From Thermoplasmata archaeon (GTDB lineage Archaea; Thermoplasmatota; Thermoplasmata; Thermoplasmatales; Thermoplasmataceae), in NCBI GenBank assembly GCA_021806235.1, contig JAJZXU010000016.1, positions 1-64,000 on the forward strand: a stretch of 64,000 nucleotides of DNA, read 5' to 3'. The notes under the pieces are model-generated. The model worked only from the letters and a program-made list of their open reading frames with translations, was not told where the DNA came from and searched no databases. A program made the position numbers and the translations under genes. Below are positions 29,201 through 36,551 of the stretch, piece after piece (positions within the stretch are counted from its first letter, which is position 1; each line of letters opens with the position of its first letter).

Positions 29201-29436
29201 GTAGCAGTGATTTAATAGATTTCCATTCATATTATAATAATACAATGCAACATAATGTAACAATAACACCAGAAATACAGAGCGCATCGGTAGGCACAGG
29301 GTCATCCGGCACTAGTATAATTAATGATTACACAGCAAATCCATTAATGACAATATACATAGGAATAGGTATAATAGGTGGCGCTATATTAATAGGATTA
29401 ATAGGGTCTTCAGCAAGGTCAAGGAGAAAGAGGTAA
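23242..29436 (+). CDS. aglB: Oligosaccharyltransferase AglB (STT3) with giant extracellular extension
   Basis: A 2064-residue protein that transfers the lipid-linked glycan to Asn in secreted proteins. Residues 1 to about 490 hold some 13 membrane helices with the first acidic site near SGGSDPYFNYY (about 49-59). The catalytic signature WWDYG is at about 570-574. A usual AglB ends near 850-950. Here a carboxypeptidase-regulatory-like domain begins near 905 (ISGRLTSSDGNPIPGAHVTL) and several similar Ig-like units follow. A NEW3/CARDB-like domain starts near 1800 (DPIVGQTVEKKFVLTNNGD). The chain closes with one more helix and SSARSRRKR. The extension is full of N-x-S/T sites. An Asn-rich membrane protein gene follows after four bases. 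Confidence 0.92.
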   Translation: MSITDSIKEKINRYPEFPVILILLALYMFLANFFVWSEAFKGSYLNVSGGSDPYFNYYIVQYILSHHSQLIYTNGLAYPIGTSNLRPPFYQWSIVFVSYLLSPILGLHQASYYAFMESDAFYGALLIMPVYLITKEIFGKKAGMLAALFYAIMPGNLTSGILSDGRAHTPELIFAFLAIYFFEKAIITSNKSIIIKKLTDYRSYYSSIINFYRENKISTIYALMAAVSLGGLIVIWQGFPYIEVIILIYVAVQLLYNLFTRKPTGHLTYLITIFVAFSFPFGYYYYYVTKMLMPWYYPPLAMGLLIIGFGILINIIARKPWIMTIPALIIVSTVSLFVLSKTSPSILRELITGDGYFVKSRLYSTIAEAAAPVLGSYISGFGPGLFLLGVAGVPYIVYKFLKVKGEALLLVLIFSIFSVFMSFEAARFNVTAAPAYAILGGGLIVYFADLLKTKDVKKRVSHSTIKRSIKGNINWIQAVFAIIVILALIVPSGMGSVSAGVPENNAAYYNNQINSTLAPLHLNSTSTSSYLGNYGLLLDNQTQPLSQSFQWLATQNTNESLSHRPAYVAWWDYGFQELQQGKHPAVADDFQQGYATAGQILLAQNESQIVTLFISRILQTPGAYSNGHFNTSVTQVMDKYFGSNETNIIETIYKNPLHNSYDHLLNTSAYGSHQVNITSSGNAYHALVMGQLSSKYSMGTITNAYSALEKATGSKISYIQTDHGLFPFSGTNPGVFYAPAYLTDTKSYTHAGETVPTNYYDIFAQTSTGIYPLNKTPASATITGYRILYSSAFYNTTIYRSVVGYTPQSVGQTTGIPGISYGTTTMTPMPAFNMSHFELSYYSSLYNPYNQTQIKKNPSLEKYFKFVPIQTAYKYQQENKGTEILLPLSSQVLQSEDPIIQYYPGANISGRLTSSDGNPIPGAHVTLTDQYGIPHQVATTNSTGYYHITGLPGNDTLTFSTGSVGAINKTGHVIATKNVTISNGQAKRASNYNVTVNEMVQKNKVLGHVKLLNLTSSRTIENGIVTLYNKTHNAVYTIKIINGNYSMKDIAPYTYQVNVTSNNLNYTNVGTVTPSLGKNTTKNINITMDNLTVNVNINGKPLSGYYVIANSTNYSVHGITNSKGVVSFGVIPGNYTIKVKSNNTENKGYEVVTGWGSPVSANIQPELSARLYGKATNNVTLYFNGISSDSLNLTPVNGMYNTSLPYGMYTVYSTNASGKGVFIRTINVTGNTSLNISYSKAIPVHINSYITGHKNYTGFYEVLSNNIRLQYNFSNADKSHTVYLPEGQYTIAGLGKYIGARLASFDYLNVSSVRYLNLNLSIPYNTTVLASSNNTINHKVMEGIATVYYHGFPFFFAQLSNSQAIVSYPAVNKSYVGIQSVFYHGKMVRITNSTSLSYLTENTYSTTFNIYNNSKLLSNFTGTLHLTSFDNTYNLTLINGTATGSIAPGIYYTSFSSKDAYITPEITGTTVIMKNRIMDKNTYLNFSLTNSKNYTTYVFKNGIRYNPNHLPAGNYTVYSYNGTTANITTMYINKNTTYTPVYKPGYYLNVTNSLNTSTNYIIHYNGLSLNFTGKNISMVLPADKSNITITTSGKYSNLTGAYTYYGSNTTNLTGNRTVNVTLNTHMVEDYIRGYVTQNGSPASYAYVHIISNGKIIRTVRTNSNGYYNVSLNASTYGIYITSADDKYAYMNNITLQPFTNVTDNITLINAHYAHLYVYYNNKSINNNVIITGPSELIVNSSMQKILLPENTFKFESSRVKYNSTYSMNITYNDTVTKYMNSNKYINLHLKKVNVFNYTVTSTPIDPIVGQTVEKKFVLTNNGDINRTLNLYSGNSTWKMIFNKNNFHLAPGKNTTVYVNITVPNAPAGNNSVPIKLNNTLGNKTIGNITVNVSKLYNYTVNFGNTSMKEYAIANGTLNMLPVTIENTGNTNITVNFNITNSASLSKVFRIGTYTVYNGKKVNNITLTYGQNATVYVYAYDLSSAKLSSSDLIDFHSYYNNTMQHNVTITPEIQSASVGTGSSGTSIINDYTANPLMTIYIGIGIIGGAILIGLIGSSARSRRKR

Positions 29437-29440
29437 AATA

Positions 29441-30271
29441 ATGAAAACTAAATTAATAATAATTATATCTGTTGTGTTCATAATGGTCTCATTATCCGGT
29501 TTATCCATGGTTCAGAACAGTTACAGTGTAAATAATGCAAACAACAGTACTCCAAGTACAGCAGCATCATTTTCTCCGACAATTAGCTACCCATCATTTG
29601 TATATAAGGGTGAAAAGTTTAATATATATGTAAACGAAACATCAGGTTATCACAGTTACTCGGTAAATGCATACTTCGGTGGTACAAATCTAACAAATTT
29701 TTCCCCGTCAGCATACCATAAAACATCCACCAACAATTCAAACTTTGTTATAGGAGTAAGGGCTCCAGAAAATTGCCAGAACGTCTATGTAAATATCAGG
29801 AGTACGGCATTAAATCAAACAAACTCAACAGTTGTAAGCTCAAACGTTATAAATTTCAATGTAAGCAATCCGGTAAAATTAAATGCTACGATCAAAAATT
29901 CTATCTCCAGTCCAATATATAATATTACGGTAGGCTATTCCATCAATGGTGTTTCCGTAGGATCAACACATATTGATATAATAGGTCCAAACTCCACATC
30001 TAAAGTTAATATCACTGTACCGGCAGCTCTAATACCTAAAGGCAAGGATACATTGTCAATATCAACAAATAATCCTGATATAACGGTATCGGGTAAATCA
30101 TCTACTACTTTCTACTATGGAACACCACCAAATTATAACTGGATCTATTATATAGCTGCAGTCGCTGTGGCATTTGCAATATTCCTTCTACTGGCTTCGG
30201 GAAGAAGAAACACGGTAAGAGTACCAAAATGGAAGAGAAGGAAGAAGAAGTTGCCGAAAACAAAATCATGA
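29441..30271 (+). CDS. Secreted membrane-anchored CARDB-like protein, AglB partner
   Basis: 276 residues: signal peptide or anchor at 1-25 (IIIISVVFIMVSLSGLSM), then an Asn/Ser/Thr-rich ectodomain with many N-x-S/T sites. The stretch KLNATIKNSISSPIYNITVGYSINGVS looks like a CARDB/NEW3 beta-sandwich. A membrane helix at about 235-255 and a strongly basic tail (KWKRRKKKLPK) complete it. It starts four bases after the aglB stop, so it is co-transcribed. It probably acts at the outer membrane face with AglB or as an S-layer-associated protein; inference from context. Confidence 0.7.
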   Translation: MKTKLIIIISVVFIMVSLSGLSMVQNSYSVNNANNSTPSTAASFSPTISYPSFVYKGEKFNIYVNETSGYHSYSVNAYFGGTNLTNFSPSAYHKTSTNNSNFVIGVRAPENCQNVYVNIRSTALNQTNSTVVSSNVINFNVSNPVKLNATIKNSISSPIYNITVGYSINGVSVGSTHIDIIGPNSTSKVNITVPAALIPKGKDTLSISTNNPDITVSGKSSTTFYYGTPPNYNWIYYIAAVAVAFAIFLLLASGRRNTVRVPKWKRRKKKLPKTKS

Positions 30272-30910
30272 GATCAGGGAATGTAACGTTGTAAATTCCT
30301 TATCATAAATATTTTTTCTACTAAATTTTTCAGGTACCCTTGTATAATCATATTTATCAATAATCATTGTAATTCTGGCTGCTGATAGTGCATTATCATG
30401 TATTTTATGCGGCGTACTCGTATTTTCCTCGTTGACTATTGCCATCGGTGCGATATTTTTTAATTCCATTATTATTGAATCCCTGTTCGGTCTGTCACCA
30501 TTGCCTATTTTTATCATTATATATGCATATGAGTAGCTGTGGATTATGTTCGAAATTTCTTTACGAATATTTTTTATTGCGGGGCATTCATAGGCTTCCA
30601 TTAAAACGTTATCTGCCATAACAGCTATGCCAGGTTTAGGGCCGGGATCTATCCCGATAATAATATTATTAAATCTATCCCTGTCCAGGAGCATTGAGAG
30701 GCACATCCTTATTCCACACACCGAATTATCTGCTTTAATCTGGTTCGGTAATTTTATACCGTCCTTATTGGAGCTTAAAATCACGGAAATATCCTTAGGT
30801 ATGGAATAGAGGTCAGTTATGCTGTAAAATGGTAGATTCCACCTTTTCAAATCCCTGATCACATCATGGTAAAATTTAAAATCATGAGTATATATACCTA
30901 CCCGAGTCAT
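30266..30910 (-). CDS. RNase H-fold (RuvC-like) predicted nuclease
   Basis: A 214-residue archaeal protein of unknown role. The strand IIIGIDPGPKPGIAVM (D88) is the first acidic strand of a RuvC/RNase H fold. EENTSTPHKIHDNALSAARI near 161-180 supplies later acidic residues (E161/E162, D172), much like the DA-x-A-AA end of RuvC resolvases. The first 80 residues (GIYTHDFKFYHDVIRDLKRW) look like a separate small domain. It overlaps the CARDB-like gene tail to tail by six bases. A structure-specific nuclease is plausible, not shown. Confidence 0.6.
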   Translation of the reverse strand: MTRVGIYTHDFKFYHDVIRDLKRWNLPFYSITDLYSIPKDISVILSSNKDGIKLPNQIKADNSVCGIRMCLSMLLDRDRFNNIIIGIDPGPKPGIAVMADNVLMEAYECPAIKNIRKEISNIIHSYSYAYIMIKIGNGDRPNRDSIIMELKNIAPMAIVNEENTSTPHKIHDNALSAARITMIIDKYDYTRVPEKFSRKNIYDKEFTTLHSLIS

Positions 30911-31007
30911 CTAATATAATAATTAATTCATTGTTTATAAATATTTATTATTTAGACGTGGCAAGAGCGAATCAATAATATTATATACGGGTAATATATC
31001 TATAATT

Positions 31008-31406
31008 ATGCCAAAGGGCTACAGCAGTTCAAGCACATCTGTCCATTTCATGAACTATCATTTTGTCTGGTGCCCAAAATATAGAAGAAAGCTAATTACA
31101 GGGAATATTGAAATTAGATTAAAGGAGATAATCATGGGTGTTGCACAGGAAAATAACCGGGAGGTCATAGCACTGGAAACCATGCCAGACCATGTGCACC
31201 TCTTCACCAAAGCAGACCCAACAATAGCACCAAACAGGGTGATTGCGAAAATAAAAGGCAGAACATCAAGATTACTCAGGGCTGAGTTCCCTGAACTGAA
31301 GAGTAGATTACCTTCGTTATGGACAGGGAGCTATTTCGTATCTACTGATGGCCATGTTTCATCGGAAACTATCAAGAAATACGTGGAGGGTCAGAAGGGG
31401 ATATGA
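31008..31406 (+). CDS. tnpA: IS200/IS605 TnpA, Y1 single-strand transposase
   Basis: A 132-residue HUH/Y1 transposase. The metal site HVH is at residues 62-64 (TMPDHVHLFT) and the nucleophile is Y125 in TIKKYVEGQ. It cuts and joins single-stranded DNA at hairpin ends (peel-and-paste). Length normal. The tnpB start overlaps its stop by four bases (ATGATAA). A TATA-like tatatacg lies about 30 bases upstream. Confidence 0.93.
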   Translation: MPKGYSSSSTSVHFMNYHFVWCPKYRRKLITGNIEIRLKEIIMGVAQENNREVIALETMPDHVHLFTKADPTIAPNRVIAKIKGRTSRLLRAEFPELKSRLPSLWTGSYFVSTDGHVSSETIKKYVEGQKGI

Positions 31407-32668
31407 TAATGGCATATAAGTTCAGGATCTATCCGGATAAAGAACAGATCGCTATTCTTGTAAACGCCCTTAACGCCTGCCGTGAACTGTATAACACCAT
31501 GCTTCAGCAGAGAATATACGCATACAGAATGGGAAAAAAGGTAACCCGTTATTCCCAGGTAAATGAAATACCTGAGGTAAAGAAAGCATTTCCAGAATTC
31601 AATAATATCCATTCACAGGTAATACAGGAAGTCCCGGTGAGGCTTGATAAGGCATACGATAACTTTTATAGAAGAGTAGATAAGAAGTATAATGGCAAGA
31701 ACATAAAAGCAGGTTTCCCAAGATTCAAATCAAGAAAGAGGTATAATTCAATCACCTATCCACAGTCCGGATTTAAAATACTTGAGAATGGCCATATATT
31801 GGCATCAAAGATTGGTGAGGTAAGAATGTTCATGCACCGCCCTGTAGATGGAAAGATCAGGACACTTACCTTTAAGAGAAACGGTGCAGGTGAATGGTAT
31901 GCAATTATTACAGCTGGCGATCCTGATAAGGAACAGACTATTGAGGATCACTTTTCAATACTCAACGAAAATATGAATCCTGTGGGTTATGATGTAGGAT
32001 TAAAGTCACTTATAACGGACAGCAATGGGGAACATACAGAGGCACCAAAGTACCTCAGGAAATCAGAGAAAATATTGGCAAAGGCAAATAGAAACCTGTC
32101 AAGGAAAAAGAAGTACTCCAAAAACTGGTTCAAAGCCAATCGGAGGCTATCAAGGGTCTACAGGAAGACCGTAAGGCAGAGGGATGATTACTCAAATAAA
32201 TTATCCAGGAATATAGTAGATAATGGAAATCTAATAGTTTTTGAGGCACTAAATATACAGGGAATGGTAAGGAACCACCATTTAGCAAAGAGCATAGCAG
32301 ATGCTTCCTGGTACGATATCATAAGGAAAACAACCTACAAGGCTGAAAGTGCCGGTAAGGTTGTTTTGCTTGTTGATCCAGGGAATACATCTAAAATGTG
32401 CTCTAAATGTGGAAATATAAAGAAAGATCTAAAGCTTTCAGATCGGATATACAAATGCGATGCATGTGGCCTTGTTATGGACAGGGATGAGAATGCAGCT
32501 ATAAATATAAAAAACAGAGGACTATTGCTATTCCTGTATGCATACGTATATTTACAGAAACACTTTAAGAAAGTAGGGAGGGGCACTCCCGAATTTACGC
32601 CTGAGGAGATTGGAGCTCTACCCGCAAGGGCAACTCCCGTCGTTGAAACAGGAAGCCCACGGCTTTAG
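31403..32668 (+). CDS. tnpB: TnpB RNA-guided nuclease of IS605 element
   Basis: 421 residues, or 419 if the second ATG is used. RuvC-I D197 (GYDVGLKS), RuvC-II E281 (VFEALNI) and RuvC-III D362 (MDRDENAAINI) are all present. The zinc finger has C333, C336, C352 and C355. TnpB uses an RNA from the right end of the element to cut the empty site and so keep the element in the population. The reading frame runs on past the core domain into the right-end RNA region (GALPARATPVVETGSPRL), as is common. Confidence 0.93.
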   Translation: MIMAYKFRIYPDKEQIAILVNALNACRELYNTMLQQRIYAYRMGKKVTRYSQVNEIPEVKKAFPEFNNIHSQVIQEVPVRLDKAYDNFYRRVDKKYNGKNIKAGFPRFKSRKRYNSITYPQSGFKILENGHILASKIGEVRMFMHRPVDGKIRTLTFKRNGAGEWYAIITAGDPDKEQTIEDHFSILNENMNPVGYDVGLKSLITDSNGEHTEAPKYLRKSEKILAKANRNLSRKKKYSKNWFKANRRLSRVYRKTVRQRDDYSNKLSRNIVDNGNLIVFEALNIQGMVRNHHLAKSIADASWYDIIRKTTYKAESAGKVVLLVDPGNTSKMCSKCGNIKKDLKLSDRIYKCDACGLVMDRDENAAINIKNRGLLLFLYAYVYLQKHFKKVGRGTPEFTPEEIGALPARATPVVETGSPRL

Positions 32669-32690
32669 TCGTGAGAGGATGTCACCAATA
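32575..32690 (+). ncRNA. Presumed TnpB guide RNA (reRNA/omega-RNA) and right end
   Basis: The last part of tnpB reads ggagctctacccgcaagggc, then aactcccgtcgttgaaaca and the hairpin cccacggctttagtcgtg. These elements are characteristic of the structured RNA at the IS605 right end. The guide would be read from the flanking DNA just outside (32690 onward). Boundaries are approximate. Confidence 0.6.
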
Positions 32691-33007
32691 TGGTATTCAA
32701 TGTATAGATCAGATGAATCATCATCATAATCATTAAATATTTTTATATCGCATTTATTTAAATCATTATTTTTGGTGTATGTGTAAGATATAAACTTATA
32801 AATTTCATTCTCTTCCTCTGAATTCAATAGATTACCTGCTTCGGTAAACAATGTTATAGTCAATCCATTAAATATGTGTTCTGTTTGTGGTTGCCATAAT
32901 GGAGAATAATCAGAAAAATCTCTACTTAATGCATTGGCTATATAGATAATTCCGGAATTGTTAACACCATATGGGTATATACCGGTTGAATACATTTCAC
33001 TTATCAC
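32618..33007 (-). pseudogene. Hypothetical protein truncated by the IS605 insertion
   Basis: A 129-codon frame whose first 108 or so codons are host sequence (EENEIYKFISYTYTKNNDL, IFNDYDDDSSDLYIEYHIG). The final codons (LSRLKPWASCFNDGSCPCG) come from the right end of the IS605 element on its other strand. The original C-terminus is not visible on the other side of the element, so the tail has been lost. Start overlaps the upstream gene by 11 bases. No family recognised. Confidence 0.6.
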
Positions 33008-33728
33008 CTATGAGATTATTTATAATATATTTTAAATCACCAGTTATTATTGAAAAAAATTCTTTATCAATGACATTTGGAGACCGGTAAACCATATCTA
33101 TGTAAGTTTTAGATGCATCACTTACATAAGGTTCAACAGCGATCATTTTAACCGGCCCGTTTATAACGTTTCCGTCCATATCTCCATCAAAAATCTTAAA
33201 GCCAAAACTTCTGGGGTTGTTTATACTTTTAATATCTATATTGAATTTTTTAAACCGTGTGTATTTTTGTGAAATGAGTCCTGATAAATGAATCTCATAA
33301 TATAATACATTCTTTAATTTATTAAAAATATCTATATATGTCAGGAACTCAAGCATATTACTTTGCAATGAATTTTCATTTTTAGAATTTTGGAATATAA
33401 CCTGAACTGTCCCGGAAGAAACATTATTGCGATTTGTGTTTGATACGTTTATTATACCATTATTTATTTTTGCAATTTTTAATACCGGAGAAGTTATCGT
33501 CAATGTAAAGGGTTGACCGGAATTTTCAGGTATATCAATATCGAAATTAATATTATTGTTTAAAAACAATTTCTTTATGTCATTATAATTCAATTTTGAA
33601 TCGTATAAAATTGAGCATGTCTGATTTATGCTGAAATCCATTAATGTTAAAAACGCAATCATTAATAAAAATTTTTCCTTTTTGACTATGGTGATCATTT
33701 GGCGTTGGAATTTGACGCCTATATGCAC
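32997..33728 (-). CDS. Hypothetical protein, first gene of an interrupted pair
   Basis: Up to 243 residues; the ATG 10 codons in (MITIVKKEKFLLMIAF) gives 233 and may be the true start. Residues about 15-35 are mildly hydrophobic but there is no clear signal peptide. The rest is soluble, beta-rich and Asn-rich (KINNGIINVSNTNRNNVSSG). The stretch LEFLTYIDIFNKLKNVLYYEIHLSG and the ending DKEFFSIITGDLKYIINNLIG are distinctive but unknown to me. It overlaps the IS-truncated gene by 11 bases, so the pair was an operon that is now probably dead. Confidence 0.5.
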   Translation of the reverse strand: MHIGVKFQRQMITIVKKEKFLLMIAFLTLMDFSINQTCSILYDSKLNYNDIKKLFLNNNINFDIDIPENSGQPFTLTITSPVLKIAKINNGIINVSNTNRNNVSSGTVQVIFQNSKNENSLQSNMLEFLTYIDIFNKLKNVLYYEIHLSGLISQKYTRFKKFNIDIKSINNPRSFGFKIFDGDMDGNVINGPVKMIAVEPYVSDASKTYIDMVYRSPNVIDKEFFSIITGDLKYIINNLIGDK

Positions 33729-34066
33729 TGCGGGTCAGCAAATTCACGGGGTTTCTAATTCAAATTTGTGTGTTATGTAAGTCTCATTATACGAATTCTT
33801 CCAAAAGAAGCAGGAGAATTTGGAGTTTCTGTTAATTTTCTCGCAAAAGAAATAACGGTCAACGATCGCTATAGTTTTTTGATGTAACAGGTCGATGTTG
33901 TATGCATGGAAAACATTAAATTCTTCCCACAGTATCGTGTTTACCAGTTTTATGTGATATCTGTCCCTGAATTCCTAATGATCTAACATTGTGTATGCCT
34001 GAATATTCCAGTGATCGGTTACATAAATCATAAAAAGATAAATATAAATTTGTAATATCAAACAAC
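33729..34066. other. 338-base gap upstream of tRNA-Cys
   Basis: Left part: promoter of the leftward gene 33728. In the middle, leftward reading gives a long stop-poor stretch (KEFRDRYHIKLVNTILWEEF, then IDLLHQKTIAIVDRYFFCE) at about 33790-33985, without a start codon. It may be the remains of a gene or transposase I cannot name. Right end: TATA-like aaatataaat at 34040-34049 for the tRNA. Confidence 0.4.
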
Positions 34067-34138
34067 GGATAGGTGGCAGAGAAGTGATGCGTGAGACTGC
34101 AGATCTCATTTACTTGGGTCCAAATCCCAACCTATCCT
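34067..34138 (+). tRNA. tRNA-Cys (GCA)
   Basis: A 72-base cloverleaf. The acceptor stem ggatagg pairs with cctatcc without mismatch and the discriminator is T, as in tRNA-Cys. Anticodon stem tgaga/tctca closes the loop ctgcaga, giving anticodon GCA with U33. T stem ttggg/cccaa closes the loop tccaaat. The D arm pairs gca/tgc with a short loop that lacks the usual GG pair, and the T loop has C where U55 is usual. No encoded CCA. A TATA-like box lies about 20 bases upstream. The odd D and T loops may mean weakened function or an unusual variant. Confidence 0.82.
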
Positions 34139-34395
34139 TTATCAGCGATGGTAAGAGAATTATTATTACATCACATTCCCCCATTATGATATATAAACCT
34201 ATTGGCTATTTTGGATCGTGTTCTGGAATATATAAATGTTTGAATAAAAATAATCACGATTTTATTTATTTTATAGCCACAATTTTCAAAAAGAACGTTT
34301 ATATATATTGCACATATTATATGCCTAATAGAGTTCACACCCACAGTTCTAAAGCATAATCTACAACCTTATATATTTTATTTCGATATAATTTT

Positions 34396-34856
34396 ATGAC
34401 AAATAATATGGGCAAGTTAATTTATTTAATAAAGTAAAAAATTCCTTTGTGAATAATAAAACAGATTTTGAAGCAAATTTTGACACAAGGCTTAGATTAC
34501 AAAAAATTGTATATTTACTTAATACAAAATATAAAATATTCACGTATAATTTTTCATTATATCTTAGGGGACCTTATTCACCAAGTCTGTCAAAGGATTA
34601 TTTCAGTATTAATGAAAAAGTGTCGATAAAAGGCAAAATATCTCTAGGAATAATTAAATTAAGCAAAAAACTTAATTCTAAAGCCTCTATATGGCTTGAA
34701 ATCGCAGCAACTATTAAAATGATGTACATAGAAAATCCGAAAAATGCGATCGACAGGACAGTTGATTTTAAAGGTGATATATTAAATTCAAATGATAAAG
34801 ATCAGTCATATGTAAATGAAGTTTATAATGAACTTAATGATATGGAATTGCTTTAG
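34396..34856 (+). pseudogene. Second, broken copy of the module 2 SocA/Panacea-like antitoxin
   Basis: Clearly a paralogue of 9531-10016, in the opposite orientation. The start MTNNMGKLIYLIK (from 34396) is followed by a stop. The frame then resumes with NSFVNNKTDFEANFDTRLRLQKIVYLL, having lost about 11 codons plus a frame change. A GTG at 34449 opens a 135-codon remainder with the LRGPYSPSLSKDYF signature intact. The promoter region is shared too. Probably a decaying duplicate, though the remainder could still be translated. Confidence 0.75.
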
Positions 34857-34866
34857 GGGGCTATAT

Positions 34867-35229
34867 TTGTCTGATAAAGTTATATTTCATATAGATGCGA
34901 ATATCATTTTAAATTATTTAAATGAGGATGACCCGGATTTGTGTGACATAGTAAAACAAAAGGTAATATTCAAGAAAATTTGGGGAAATGAGATATATAA
35001 AATAAATGTATACGCTATTGGTGAAATTGCAAAGCGCTTAATTACAGTTAAAACGGTCAACGGTGATTTGCCGCAAAAAATCAATAAAATAAAAAAATTA
35101 GTTAGAGATAAAAATTTTAAATTGATTAGAAGTGATGATATTAGCTATGATTGGGTTAAGCATTTTAAAGAAATTAACAGATTGGATACAAGAATAGAAT
35201 ATGCTGATAAATTTAATATATCATTATAG
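34867..35229 (+). pseudogene. Second, C-terminally truncated copy of the module 2 PIN-like toxin
   Basis: From the TTG at 34867: LSDKVIFHIDANIILNYLNE, continuing in close parallel to 9034-9519 up to RIEYADKFNIS-L, then a stop. The last 40 residues of the intact copy, with D125, D127 and D135, are missing. The nuclease site is therefore incomplete and the toxin should be dead. It follows the broken antitoxin copy after 10 bases. Confidence 0.78.
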
Positions 35230-35243
35230 TATTTTATTAACAA

Positions 35244-35969
35244 ATGCAATCTAAAAACATCGTTCTTGTTCCTGGCGCATGGTTGGGTGCGTGGGTGTGG
35301 AAAAAAATAATACCATTGCTTGAAAAACATGGTTATAATGTGTACCCTGTAACATTAACAGGCATGGGAGAGAGGAGACATCTTGCGTCAAAAGATATAA
35401 ACATGGAAACCGCCATACAGGATGTCCTTAACATTATAGAATACAATGATCTGAATGATATTATTCTGGCAGGGCATAGTTTTGCGGGGAAAGTCGTATC
35501 AGTAGTTGCTGATAGAATACCAGAAAAGATAAAACTCATTATGTATATTGATGCAGTTGTTCCTGAAAACGTTAGAACTCCTCAGGGATCCATGGACCCT
35601 GAATCTGAATTTGGGTCTATTCCTCCCGGATTTTTTGGAATTCCCCTGACAGATGAAATAATTGAAGAAATAGGAAGTGACGTTAAAGGCAAGGACAGAG
35701 ATTGGATGCTTAAGAAAGGGGCACCATGGCCAATAAGACTCGGAACAGACCCAATAGTGATTTCAGATAAATTTGATGCTGTTAAAAAGGCATATATCTT
35801 CTGCATAATGGGCCATGGAGGTAAAACATCTGAGGAAATTTATCAGGAAATTAAAAATTATACTGACAAGCTTACAGGCCCTTATAAAATAATTGAGACA
35901 GGCCACTGGCCCATGGTTACAAAACCCGAGGAACTGGTAAAATATATGATTGAACTATCGGAAAAATAG
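35244..35969 (+). CDS. Alpha/beta hydrolase, esterase type
   Basis: A 241-residue hydrolase close to the plant methylesterase/EstC-like group. The oxyanion loop LVPGAWLGAWVWKKI is at about residues 8-22. The nucleophile elbow GHSFAG has its Ser near residue 76. The catalytic His is in ETGHWPM near 222. Complete length, no signal peptide, so a cytoplasmic carboxylesterase. A cytoplasmic DUF5680-like protein gene follows after 20 bases. Natural substrate unknown. Confidence 0.85.
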   Translation: MQSKNIVLVPGAWLGAWVWKKIIPLLEKHGYNVYPVTLTGMGERRHLASKDINMETAIQDVLNIIEYNDLNDIILAGHSFAGKVVSVVADRIPEKIKLIMYIDAVVPENVRTPQGSMDPESEFGSIPPGFFGIPLTDEIIEEIGSDVKGKDRDWMLKKGAPWPIRLGTDPIVISDKFDAVKKAYIFCIMGHGGKTSEEIYQEIKNYTDKLTGPYKIIETGHWPMVTKPEELVKYMIELSEK

Positions 35970-35989
35970 CATAGAAACTGGCGAAGTGT

Positions 35990-36481
35990 ATGGAAATAAA
36001 TGTAGATCGGGATATATTATTAAAATTCATCTGGAAGGCTCATCAGAATACGTACTATGCACCCAGGGAAATCTCAATAACCCATAGATCAGGCAATTCC
36101 ATACTTCCAGGATTTGTTGATTATGTCTTCGTTGAAGGAGACTGGCAGTACCATGACTCATATGCTGGGAGAAAATGGCCACCCGGAAAGGAAGTTATTT
36201 TCTTCAGAAATGTACCTGTATGGTGTATGTCATATCAGGGAAAGGTCTCAGACCACCTGGACGAGAAAAAGGTAGACTCGGTATATTTATTTCTAAAAAA
36301 AGCCCTTAGAAACGCACAGGAAACAGTTCCATTTAGGGGTCCCGGGAAATTCCTGGAAGGGGATTATGAGTATTCGTTTGAGTTCAATGGTGATTATTCC
36401 TACTTTGTGGGAAGGGAAAGCGTGAAGCAAAAGGGGGTTGAAGTATTCTTTCAAGATGTGATGGGTTCCCTAATCAAGTAA
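35990..36481 (+). CDS. DUF5680-like protein
   Basis: A 163-residue protein with the pattern FIWKAHQNTYY...GNSILPGFVDYVFVEGDWQYHDSYAGR, EVIFFRNVPVWCMSYQGKV and a helical then beta C-terminal part. This matches what I recall of DUF5680, a small domain found alone or behind helix-turn-helix units in bacteria and archaea. Possibly a ligand-binding regulator. Possibly transferred, since it follows a bacterial-type hydrolase gene in the same direction. Confidence 0.6.
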   Translation: MEINVDRDILLKFIWKAHQNTYYAPREISITHRSGNSILPGFVDYVFVEGDWQYHDSYAGRKWPPGKEVIFFRNVPVWCMSYQGKVSDHLDEKKVDSVYLFLKKALRNAQETVPFRGPGKFLEGDYEYSFEFNGDYSYFVGRESVKQKGVEVFFQDVMGSLIK

Positions 36482-36551
36482 TTTAGCTTTTCACTGAAAG
36501 AATGCCTTGATATAGCAGGAGGATGAAAACGGACAGGACATTACGGCAAAC

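Larger units (their letters stand above)
30950..32690 (+). mobile_element. IS200/IS605-family element with tnpA and tnpB
   Basis: A complete-looking element: Y1 transposase gene, overlapping tnpB gene, and a right end with a subterminal hairpin (cccacggctttagtcgtg) at about 32660-32678. The left end lies near 30950-31000 but I cannot fix it to the base. It has entered the leftward gene 32618-33007, whose last codons now read from the element. Both proteins keep all catalytic residues, so it is probably still mobile. Confidence 0.85.

Noticed and set aside
34084-34359. 91-codon frame over tRNA-Cys
   Set aside because: Runs through the tRNA and AT-rich spacer; chance frame.
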